A stretch of DNA of 64,000 nt from Sipunculus nudus (lineage: Eukaryota; Annelida; Sipuncula; Golfingiida; Sipunculidae). A model generated the notes under the pieces. The model saw nothing but the letters and a program-made list of their open reading frames with translations. It was not told where the DNA came from and did not search any database. Shown here in pieces: positions 23,950-35,400 of the stretch. The stretch spans positions 44,948,840-45,012,839 of the forward strand of contig CM049322.1 of the NCBI GenBank assembly GCA_026874595.1, written 5' to 3'. Both the position numbers and the translations under genes were made by a program. How positions within the stretch are numbered: position 1 is the first letter of the stretch; every line of letters begins with the position of its first letter.

Positions 23950-26490
23950 CTAGGGTGTTAACATACATATACATAAGAGTATAAAAAGAGAGACAAAAAA
24001 ATAAAATAAAACAGAGATTTATCCATCTAGAATATGCAAAATTCACATGATGATTGAAACAGTCAAGACAGCGATGAATTGGTTGAAACGCTAGGAATCA
24101 TGGTAAATAGGTACTAATATGGTTCCAAAGCAAGATAAATAAACTGTGACATAAACAAAGCCAACATAAGAACATTTAGTGTAATGACATGTATTGATAA
24201 CATTTGTGTTAGAAATGACTGAGACCTTGATAAAGAATTATGGGGAAAACATTCAATTGTAGGTAACTGTTATCAGGAAGAGGATGAAAAGAATAACACA
24301 TGGAGTCTTGCCATGGTTAAAAAATATTACAATGTGTTTTACCCAATGTATGGCTGCCGTGATCTGCATTCCTATCACTTGACCTATCATTTATTACCCG
24401 GTGCTGTTTGTTACTCGGGTTCGACGACGAGTAGATCAAACCTCTGCCGAGAGAGCTACAAGCTTCTAAATGGGAAACAAGAAATATGAATGAGGAGTTT
24501 TTAAATATGAAACTATATCTGATTTCTAGAAATGCAGTCCTCCACCATGTGTGGGTCCCTATCGTGGGAAGCCCCCCGTACCTGTTTGCATCCACTAATT
24601 TGGCCCATATTCCAGGTGCATTCGCGCATAAGTTACCGTATATTTGTGAATACCCCTTGATGAGACTCCAGAATCCAGATCAACCATTAAATTAAATCGA
24701 AACTTCATTGACCCATTCTCGAAATGCATTTGTGATTTCATGAGATTCCGATCATCATTGCGTAAAGTACGTTGTGACCAAACACAGAGATACACACATA
24801 AACCCACACAAAAACAGGGATGAACGTATACTATCCTGGCCGAGGCAAAACTCATACATTTAACAAGACTTATTTCATCATTGACAGAATACCTTCATCG
24901 GAGGTCGCAGTGGTATACTTTCTATGGAATAAAATCGACTCTCATGGTCATATTCGATAATGAAGTAGAAATTATATAAAGCATACGCAGCCTTGGGTTT
25001 AACTCATTATTTGTGCATATGTGATAAATGTTAATATTAACCAGACGCAACTGAATGTGTTCGCCTTGTTCGTAGAGTTAAAATCTTTTCCTTTGCTTTT
25101 CGGAAAAGGTTGCCTTCATTTGTGAAGGGGTTTGCTGACTGTCGTCTTACCCGGACTGGAATATGGTTACGTGAATGTTCCCATTTTGATTGCCGTTGTC
25201 TGCCCATATTAAGCTTCATTGAATCAAAGGTGTCGCCGTTTGAAGTACTGCCGAAGGCAGCAGTAACTGAGCCGTCATGTATTTCGTTAAATGGGACGGA
25301 ATATATATCTGATGGGAATGATTTCAGGATTATCTATAGAGTTACCTTCCAAAATATGAAAATCGCCTTTCAAACTAAAAGACCTGAAAAAGAATAAAAA
25401 GAAATACAGATGTTATAATACAAAAAGGAGTGATCAATTATTTTGACCTCTGATGGGACGCCGTAGCTTTGCAAAATATTATTAGAGTAACGTTATAAAA
25501 TTATATTATTTTGTGGAAACGCCATGCCTTTGATGAATGCTTTTTTTTAGAAAATATACTTCAAATTACGCCATGACTCCATCAAACCGAGCGTTGAAAT
25601 CAGTCATCTCCATTAAACATTACTCACTTTTTTCCTTGAAGTATATTGACCAGTCGTTTTATAAAAAACGAGCAGCTCATCAACAACAGCACGGACAGAA
25701 GAATTGTGGATATCTTGAAAGGACAAAGATTTTTTTTTTAAATTTCTTTTATTAAAAAAATATGTAAAATATTTAAATTTAGTTGAATCAATGATTCATT
25801 TGTGATTAGCATGTCTTATGTTTAATCTCATCTTTTATAAAAATAATAAAAGTTTCATATATAATTAAACTGGCATTAATTTCGTTACACGTCTATCCAG
25901 TGATAAAGTCATTATTTACCTCTTGCTTTGTTTCTTTTAGTTGTAATTCCGTTGTCTTGTGCCGTAGAATACACGAAACTAATATCTATTCAATGTAAAC
26001 ACAACAGTACATTGATAAGAATGTTCTTTTTTTCATCACAACGGAAATTTGCATTCAAAAAGCACACATTGGCGCCAAGGCAACTCAGTACCCCCTTATG
26101 CGTGGTCAGATATACATTTTCCCTTCAAAAAAGGTGATGGTGATCTGGATCACCACAAAAATGTAATCATTTGATGCTTGTTTCATTGCTCTTCTGGAAG
26201 TTATATCAATATCCGTTGATAACTTTTTGAGCGATGTTGCTAACAGACTTACGGGCAAACAGGCACATACATTAAATAATGCCGCTGACAATAACAAAAC
26301 CCCCGCTGATGGCGGAGATAAATAGGATGAAGTCCTAGTCTGAAATAAGACATATTATTTACTTTGCCTCAGTTGACTTCCAGCCTTACGATCTATGGAG
26401 ATCCATCTGAGTCTATAACCCTTCCCAACTGACATTCTGTCAATTAGAAGACTAAATTTACAATTTTTTTTACATGCTTACTTGACATAC

Positions 26491-26741
26491 TGTCCGCGTT
26501 TACATGATTAACCGTGAGGAAACAAGAATGTAGTATTTGACACGTGAATACCTAAACAAGTAAAAAATGCTACACCACGTCATTGGTTAATAATTTTTCG
26601 TCAGTATTCCACGTTTGCATGTCCGCGTTTACATGATTAACCGTGAGGAAACAAGAATGTAGTATTTGACACGTGAATACCTAAACAAGTAAAAAATGCT
26701 ACACCACGTCATTGGTTAATAATTTTTCGTCAGTATTCCAG
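26491..26741 (+). repeat. Recent 129-bp tandem duplication
   Basis: Starting tgtccgcgtttacatgatta, about 120 bp are repeated at 26620 without a visible difference. It lies in an intron of pseudogene D. Confidence 0.9.
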
Positions 26742-27419
26742 ACTTACTTCAAAATAACTGTCAAAAATCAAAATTGATAAAATGCATAATTTGAAATGTT
26801 TTTTTTTTGTTCTTCGTTAATTTGTTCTGCAGGTGGCATCTTTTATATTAATATCAATACAAGTTTAAGACTCACCTTGATAGTGAGAATTGATGGGCAT
26901 ATTTCAGATTTATTTTTCAATATATATTTAATAAATTGCAATTGTTTTGTTCAGCTTAAACCCTGTGGGAATAAAAAGACTAAAAAAACTCTCTATCAAC
27001 TTCTACTAAAACATTTAAATCTACAATTGTGTATTTTGAATGAAAATGGATTCAAATAATCTTATCCCTCTACTAAAGAAAACTGGGTTGTTTGATATTA
27101 TCTTGCCTGCTTATCTTATCTCGTGCTCGGAATATATAGTTATAACCATGAAACCAATTAGAAGAATAAAACATTAAATATGTAATACTATACCACAGAG
27201 TAAAAAGTGTTTACTGTTGCCACAGAAAACAAAAGTAGGGTGTGACAATGGGCCCCGTAATAATTTCGTAATTCCGAGCAGGAAGAATTTCATGCAAAAT
27301 AAATGATAGGAATAAATATTATTTTAATACTGTAAGTATCTAAACCCATATAGGTAAAAAAAAATAATGTTCTTTATCAGCAGCTGATATTCATGGCCTT
27401 CTGTTGACTTGTTCCTCAC

Positions 27420-27557
27420 CTTTCATGCAAATAACACCCGCAGTGTTGTTACAATACTCGGGCTGCCAGCAGACTCCAATATCGGACTCATCAACAACAA
27501 CACATTCCTCATTCTGCAAGACAACAGTCTCTTGACAGAAGACGTATCCGGTCTCTT
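27420..27557 (-). pseudogene. Gene D CTLD2 C-terminal exon (intact exon in a dead gene)
   Basis: 138 nt, the same length as in A, B and C, with acceptor cttctag and donor GTGAGG. It encodes EETGYVFCQE, EECVVVDES, WQPEYCNNT and VICMK without a stop. The FW(D/E) tryptophan is replaced by Cys. Confidence 0.75.
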
Positions 27558-27930
27558 CTAGAAGACATGTCAGAGATAATGTTGATTCTGAATGAGTTCA
27601 TAATTCGATTATAAAATTCACCTTAGTGATGCCAAATTACAAAACAATATATTGGGTTTATCACTCTGATCAATGCAGGGCCTACTATATCCTCCCTATC
27701 TATGGCAAATTTCCAGATATATGCCTGCAACAGTACCAGCTTATTCTGTGGGGATCATTATACTAGGAGAAATCAGTACGCCGTATGCACGTTTTAATGT
27801 AGAAATATCGAAACACCTAATCGCTTATTCCACTATGCCAGTATTTTCAGATTTGTATCTCACAAATAATTAAGTCCCATATATATTTGATTCTTGCATA
27901 TATGTATATTGATACATAGGCATCAAACAA

Positions 27931-27934
<4 letters not shown>

Positions 27935-27973
<39 letters not shown>
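27935..27973. repeat. (AG)n microsatellite
   Basis: About 19 AG units, in an intron of pseudogene D. Confidence 0.95.
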
Positions 27974-28835
27974 CTACTACAGTTTGTTCCACAACAGGGT
28001 GCCCATAGAAATTTGGCTATTATTCTCTGAAACATAAAAATTATCACAGTCTGACCTTTAAACTGACGAGAAACCAAAGTCCCATTATGAGATGTAAAAC
28101 TTCATTACAACAACCAGCATTTATATTTTGCAACCCTCTGGTTCTTCTGAATCTTGTGCTCAAGTGACATGGCGTCTGTCAAGGGTTGTAGACAATTGCA
28201 TTTTTTTTTAGAATAGTTATGACCAATTATTAGCCAGTCACGAGTTGTGTGAGCATGTGACCAGTGATCTTGACCTGCTTGAAAGGGGCTGAGGTGTTAT
28301 AAAAAATAGAATAAATAAAGAATAAATTAGCCTTATAGTTGTTTAGGCAAATACCCCATTCCTTCATTGGAGCATACCATCTTAAATTAATATGTCGTTT
28401 TATAAAAAAATATTGCCAAATGTCAATGGGAACCCTACTTTGGCACAGACTTAAGCATTAAAATAATTCATGTCCAATCTACATCACAGGTAGAAAAGTA
28501 TTTTACTGACTTCAAATTGCCGAAGTCCTAACCAAATTTCTGGCTTTTGAATATTTCTGTTCTTCAGTGTTTCGGCCAGTTTCAGAAGATTTGGTCTCAC
28601 TGTTAACCTCCCCATGTTTTATATGTGGCCTTCGCTGTCCACCAATTCGGCTTAGTGTAATGTTTTCATCAAAATATTTTGAGTTATACCTGGAGGCCGA
28701 CGTGATGTTACTGTAAAATATAAAGATACAATAAAACTGCGTAAATGAATGTTGCGTATATTCGTTAATACTTCTACGATGATAGATAAAAAAAAAATAA
28801 ATAAAGAGAATGCTATGACGGTGGCAAAAAAACAG

Positions 28836-28860
28836 TATATATATATATATACATATATAC

Positions 28861-28892
<32 letters not shown>
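28836..28892. repeat. (TA)n microsatellite
   Basis: TA tract with an acatatatacg interruption, within pseudogene D. Confidence 0.95.
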
Positions 28893-28895
<3 letters not shown>

Positions 28896-29380
28896 GCATT
28901 ATGCCATAAAGTATATTGAACTTAAAGTCATGTGATCACGGATATTCTGCTTTTTGTGTGCAGTCTGAAAGTTTGATATCTACCAGCCGGCCGCATGATT
29001 TACCTTGCACTTGCTAGTTTAGTTGGTAGTCACCTTAAAAGTTACAGTACGCTTACTATTAGCACGTTTTAAAATACATCACATTTGAACCAGAATGAGC
29101 TTTGGTATAATTAGTTCTGATGTTAAGAGTTATATCTTACTCATATTTACCTGTCGAGCCAGTTTAGAATTGGGAAATATTCAATTGTCCACGAAAGCCA
29201 CAAATTATGTCTTCTCACTGGATCTCCCATGTATGATAAGCTGGAAAAGGTCATAGCCTTCAGGTAAGGCCCAATTATCTTTGTCAATTTTTATGGCACA
29301 GAGATAACAGTGACATCCTTTGAGAAATTAATTCTTTCTGATGTGATAACGTCCAAAAATCTGAATATAACTCTGCGTGT

Positions 29381-31681
29381 TCAACCTCGTAGTGAGATCG
29401 TACAAAATGCAATCATTGAAAACATATGAAAAAGTCTAAACTCATCACCCTGAGTAGTTTTACCTAGTCACTCTTTCTCCGCACACAAACTTCTTAAGTA
29501 ACAGCTCATTCTGACGAGTTTTGTACAAGTCATGCTTTTAAATTTTACCCACGTTGGGTCTTTACTAGTGATACCATAAACGCTTAAATTAACCGTCGCG
29601 CGCTGATTGTACAATGACTACCATTCAGACAGCACAGAAAGCTGTGTGGGGTAAATAAAGATTTAATTATCTTCATCTGCAGTATTTGGAATACTTTATT
29701 CTTTAGAGTCAGTAAGAATTCTGGGTGTTAATTTAGTGAGATTTGGAAGATGAGGGAAGCCTTTTTTTTCTCCAAGTATTAACGTGTATTTTCATAATGT
29801 GTACACTGCTACAGCCCTGGAATATACCCATAACAGTACAGGATCAGCACAAAGCTAGGGGTCTGCCAAGGACGTTTTTGTGTATATACATATGTATTTC
29901 TTTATAGACTTTGGGACATGGTGACTATTTCATAATATTATCTTACTATTATTACTTAAAAATTATGGCTATTAACAGATTCAGCAATCATACGTTGGTT
30001 GACACAGAATGTGCAGCGAATTCACTAACAATTAGACTGGTGCTGAACAGAAGAGTTGGCAGCAGATTCATTGCATAATTTATTTCTCTCTGAGAGATTA
30101 TAGATAATAAATCTAGTTAACTCATTTTCATAATAATATTGTTATTTTTTAAGATCATTAATTTTACTAAGAGCGGCAACCCAGAGCATTAATGTGTCTA
30201 ACTATAGAATGGTAATCATGTTTCTGTGAAATAGATTAGTAGCCAACAGATAAACGAGCATGAGTAAAAATATGACCTTGGCGGGAGTAATAACCTGCCC
30301 TGTGCACAGTGTTACCCATAATGAAAAATTAAACTGCTCAATATGAGTAGGATTTATCTGCTCGAAGGTGCTTAGTCTGAGTAGGAAATCCCTTAAAACT
30401 ACTTAAAACCCTCAATCTGAGTAGCTTATTTGTATTAAACTGTCTCACATTATTGACTCTTTAAGTACCAAACTACTGAAGCTGAGTAGGATCCCTTGTA
30501 AACTTACTCACTGAGAGCATCATCAGTCGGAGTAGTTTTAATCATCATGGTGGTGCGTTCATGTTTTCAGTGATTACTCCAAATCATTTTACCAGTATAT
30601 TTTAGTAAAGTGGTTGTATTGTTAATTTTGTTTATTCAGTAATCTGTTGGTGGCAATATTTATTGTACATATACACAAGCATATGATCAATAAAAAATAT
30701 GTAATAATTTAGAACAAAGAAACAAATAAACCAGTATAGATATCGCTCTACGTTTTCGTCAGCTTGGTTTTCGACTTTCCGGAATGGAAAACTAGCGGGA
30801 AGTATAGATTCAACATATTTAACATTTCCTGCCCTCAACCATAATACAAACCTTTTCTCCTATGATTTCTATATTTCAGTGTTTTCATATGTTTAATTAT
30901 TTAATATAGATAGCGTGTTCTCTTGTGGAACATTATTCTATAGTTAAACTATTCTTGTCTGTGTCGTTATGGTATATAATAAATTCTGGTTACCTGTAAT
31001 TAAAATAGATTCTTTTTTTTATGTTTTACATAATCTGCTTTAACAGAAATCTTTTTTGTTTTTTTTTAGTGGAAATGTTATACCGCAAATTATCTTTAAC
31101 TTTTCACTAAAGCAATAATCTGAAATATTCCTCGACACAGAATAACAAAAATCCCGCCCTTGACGTCAATAATAACTGAATTATTTAAGTGTGTACATGA
31201 AAATACATACTTTCAAGAGACTTGTATTGTTTCAATTACATGCACATCAACCTACAATACATCTAAAACATCACCGTGGTATATATTTATAGTGACATTC
31301 CTCTCTTAAATAATAAAACATTTAAAATCCATAAAATGGATTTAAGATACAATGTATATTGCAAAAAAGTAAACACTCACAGTTTCTCGTAAATCACCAA
31401 GTGCATTATTTATACATGTACATATATTTAGTGTATGGAATAAAGATCCATATAACCAGACATGACTCAACAACCATGAAAAAATACATTCTAAACGCAA
31501 TTTAAATGGTAACAGTGATTATGCAAAGCTTGAACCAATATATATGCGAGTCCATGTTTGTACTCTTGGTCTTGCTCTTCGGATTAATTTAATTATCATG
31601 TATGCAAAATAATGAAATTTCATAATTTTGTTCAGTTTGAGGAGAATGTGTTTTCAAACAATTTCTTCAGTTTGCAAATGG
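29381..31681. other. Intergenic region, 3' flank of gene A
   Basis: 30,600-31,680 is the shared receptor 3' flank. An irregular cluster of ctgagtagga words lies at 30,340-30,535. No coding exon is seen. Confidence 0.5.
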
Positions 31682-32424
31682 TTATTTATGCCTTGAGTCT
31701 CCAGTATGGGCGAATAGAGGTGATGTCTTTGCGCAGTTACTCTGAGTCCCTTGGTAAACGGGATCATCAATTGCAGAACGAAATAAGAAGGGCGCTTCCA
31801 CCACAGCAGCATCGATGTTGACACTCTTCACCAAAGATGGACAGGGCAAATCCTGACTTGTGTTTATGTTGCAATTTACAGACAGCGCTCTAGACGACCA
31901 GTCTTCAAAGAAAGAGTGGGGCATTTCCGAAGTGAATGTATTTCCCTTTGCAAAGTCACAATCTTCATCCCCTTCACCACAAGGGATATTCTTAGATGCA
32001 TCCACATCATAGACCAGACATCGTGGTTTGCCTGTGTCACAGGGATCCCTTCCAGATAGTGTATCTCCCTTAGGGGTCCATGTGTGACATCTCGAAAAGA
32101 TTTCTTTTGCGTGAACGCTTGCAAATGTAGAATCACTGTGATGTTGAGGCGATTGGTGTATGAAGGGTATAGAGGGTACATAATCAGAATCAATCGAATC
32201 CTGTCGTTCACGTTCAGCAGATTGTCTTTTGTGCAATACATCAAAATTGACCAGGCCATAGACTGGATTCAAAATGGCCCCGTATCCTTCCATACCTCTA
32301 TTAAACGGATCCCAGGACTCGTAGTCAGCTCGTGTTGCCTGTTCTAATGCTCGGCGGCATTTCTTTTGTTTCTTATTAACAACTGCGTACACAGGCTCGT
32401 TTGCAGATTCACATACAGATGTAG
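31682..32424 (-). CDS. Gene A exon 11: tyrosine-containing cytoplasmic tail and stop
   Basis: The last coding exon encodes residues 465-711. Near its start are YAVV (Tyr477), the conserved block RALEQATRADYESWDPF (Tyr499), YGAI (Tyr512) and YGLV (Tyr520). Further on are SDYVPS (Tyr546) and CLVYD (Tyr603), and the exon ends with a conserved AHTGDSRHK before the stop. YxxPhi motifs can be AP-2 endocytic signals or, when phosphorylated, SH2 docking sites. The residue two before each YxxPhi tyrosine is P or E, so these are not canonical ITIMs. The acceptor is at 32425-32426. Confidence 0.82.
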
Positions 32425-35400
32425 CTGGAATTTTAACATACATAAATAAAAATATCAATACGCATAACTAATAACTATTATGAAATATAACAATTTGCTA
32501 GATTAGGATGACTGCAATAGATTTTCAACTATATCGGAGAAATAGGCCAAAATGCACCTGGTAATTAAAACAGATAGGACAGTAATACAGTGAATCATTT
32601 GGAAGGGTAAATTTCATGTAAAATATATACCAATATGCTTCCAGCCCAATTAAAACACTGTGACAACCACTCAGGCGAAGTAGAAAGGCATTCCATATAA
32701 GGACATATATTAATGATTTTTGTATTAGAAATGACTGAGACCTTGGTAAAGAAAGTATTATTTCGGTTCGTCAAGAACAACATGGTATACGTCTTAAGAA
32801 GTGAGGAACGTTCAGTTGATGATTCTATAAGTGAATGGTAATGTATAATTTATGAGGACCTGCCATTAAGAAATTAATACAAAGGGTTTTACCAAATGCA
32901 TAGCATTCATGTTCGGTTTTCTCGTCACGTGGATGATCGCTTGTTTCTTCTTGGTATTTGTTTCTATGGTCAGACGATGAGAAAACCTTATCGCTGCACA
33001 GTGAGCTGCAGTATTCTAAATGTGAAACAGTAAATTTCATTGAGAATCTAGCAACATATACAAGAAACGTACATCCTGCCAAATTTTATATCACCGCCTG
33101 CATAGGAATTCTCAGTAGTATACATTATTTTACGAACAATTACATAAGATTTCAGGATTTTGCTAACATTTGTACATGTTTTAAAAGTTAACATTTACCC
33201 GATGCACCTGAACGTTTTCTTTTTGTGCGTAGAGTTAAAATTGTTAGCTTTGCTTTTCGGAAAAGGTTGCCTTCATTGGTGAAAGGATTTGCTGACTGTC
33301 GTCCGGCCTTGATTGGTTTATGGTCACGTGAATGTCTCTTTTTTGACTGCTCTTTTCTGCTCCTTAATTCCTTGGTATCAGTGGTATCGTCAATAGCAGT
33401 CCTGGTGATAGCGGCAGTAACTGTACTTTTATACATGTGATTCAAAAAGAAATTAATTACATTTCCCTTGTTGAAACTCTGTAACGTTGACAAGCATTTT
33501 ATTCGAGGTTTGATGTCTAGCTATAGTATTTTGTGGTAACATCATACCTTTGATGAATGTTTTATTAGAAATTTAAGGGTAATATATAATAATAATATAT
33601 ATATATATAATAAGTAATATATAATATGTAATATATAATAATAATATAAAGGGCTAAAGCTAACCATTTCTATCAAGGCTAACTTACATTTTTCTATGAT
33701 TGATGCTAGCCAGCTTTTTTACAAAACAGGAGCAGTTCACAAACAGAAGCAACGCCAGGATGATTGTTGATATGAAGAAAGGATTAATATTTTCTTGAAA
33801 AAAAAAATAAAAATGCATTGTGTACTATGTGCACAAACCATATATATTTGAATGATTTACAAAGGTCACACAAAATAGGTTTTGTTATATGTTTCACGGT
33901 TCGTTAATTTCAGATTTGTAATTTCACTTTAATGCAAACAAAAAATTTTCATATATAATGAAAATTCCATAAACTTCCTTAAATTATTTACCTCTGTTAT
34001 CTAGAGTCTTGTACTGATCCATTTCATTCGTTGTTGCATCTGTTTAATATAAATCACAAACATTGCTTAGCCGTTTTCTTTTATATTTCATCGACAAAAT
34101 CCTTGGTTGAAACCATTATGCTAAGAAATTCCTAAGTCGCAAACACATCTTTAACACTAAGGATTTAGTCTTAAATTAGCCATTTTTCCTCTTTCCTCCT
34201 GACTTTTCGTTAGCAGGGCAAAGAACAAAATATACAATTTTGAAGGCTAAATTTCGTTAATTTCATATTTTTTATTTCTCTTTAATGCAAACAGACAATT
34301 CATATATCATAAAATTGCAATGAACTTCATTAAATTATTTACCTCTGTTATCTGGAATCTTGTACTGATCAATATCATGTGTTGTTGCATCTGTTTAATA
34401 GAAAAATCACAAATCATGGCTTAGCGCTTTTTTTTATATTTCAATGAAAATATTCTTGAATGAAACAACCAAGTTAAGAAATCCTTAAATCGCAAAAACA
34501 ATCATTTAAACTAAGGATTAAGTTTTAATTAGCCATTTTCTCGTCTTTCCTACTGACCTTCCGTTAGCAGGACAAATATAAAAATATAACACGATGTAAG
34601 CACCTTTCAAACATTTTGTTACACTTGTTATGACTTTCAAATTGTATTAGTGGCCAGAACACGGAAACTATTCTTATTTAGTCAGGCTTTTACTCTGACA
34701 GAATAAAAACTGAATGAAATCGACCGTTTGTATTAAAAAAAATGATATACGACGATTATTCTTTTTGAATACTCAAATGCTTCCATAGCGTGAGCAATGG
34801 ATTGGCCTGGAATTTTCTGTGTATGATTACCTTATCTCAAGCATATAATGAGTTAATGTTAATAGCATTATTTAACTAAATTTTAAACAATGTATAATGA
34901 CAGCGCATTATTTTTTCATTTCACCAGAAAATAGGAATAATATGTAACAAAGGGTGATATATTTATATCTCTTGCACTTGTAACTGTCCTTGTTTCACGA
35001 CAGTCAGGACAATAAAATGTTGGAAATGCCTCAAAATGTTATATAGTATCATGTCTTGTACCTAAACACTTGGTGCTGTGCCATTCTATATTGTTCACTC
35101 TTTTTAGGGTAGCCTTATGGCCAAACGGTCATTTTTTCTCACCTTTCATACATATAACACTAGCAGTGTTGTTACAATGTCGCGGCTGCCAGCGGATACC
35201 TTTATCAGTCTGAGCAATAACAACACATTCCTCATTCCGCATGATAACATTCTCATCCCAGAAGATGAACCCGTTCTCCTCTGGAAGACATGTTAGATAT
35301 ATTTATCAAATTAAGTTTATAGGTAATTCGATGATAATGCCGACTTATGCTAAGTTATGATAAAATAAGGAAAATGTTCAGCTCACCATTCCGATCAATA

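Larger units (their letters stand above)
23202..29380 (-). pseudogene. Gene D: full-length CTLD receptor pseudogene
   Basis: Recognisable parts in transcript order are CTLD1 relics (29,150-29,380 and 28,960-29,045, with an in-frame TAG), CTLD2 N-half (28,510-28,712, two out-of-frame deletions and loss of a core Cys), CTLD2 C-half (27420-27557, intact), transmembrane exon (25,628-25,733, acceptor AG lost in an A-run), juxtamembrane exon (25042-25383, 2-nt deletion relative to gene B), linker exon (24343-24465, intact), and tail (23,202-23,949). In the tail the codon for the Tyr of ADYESW is TAA, and at least two further frameshifts follow. Homology continues to the normal stop position. The many independent lesions argue against sequencing error. 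Confidence 0.8.

Noticed and set aside
31682-32424. Canonical ITIM or ITAM in the gene A tail
   Set aside because: Residues two before the YxxPhi tyrosines are P or E, and the two closest motifs are separated by only four residues, so neither consensus is met.
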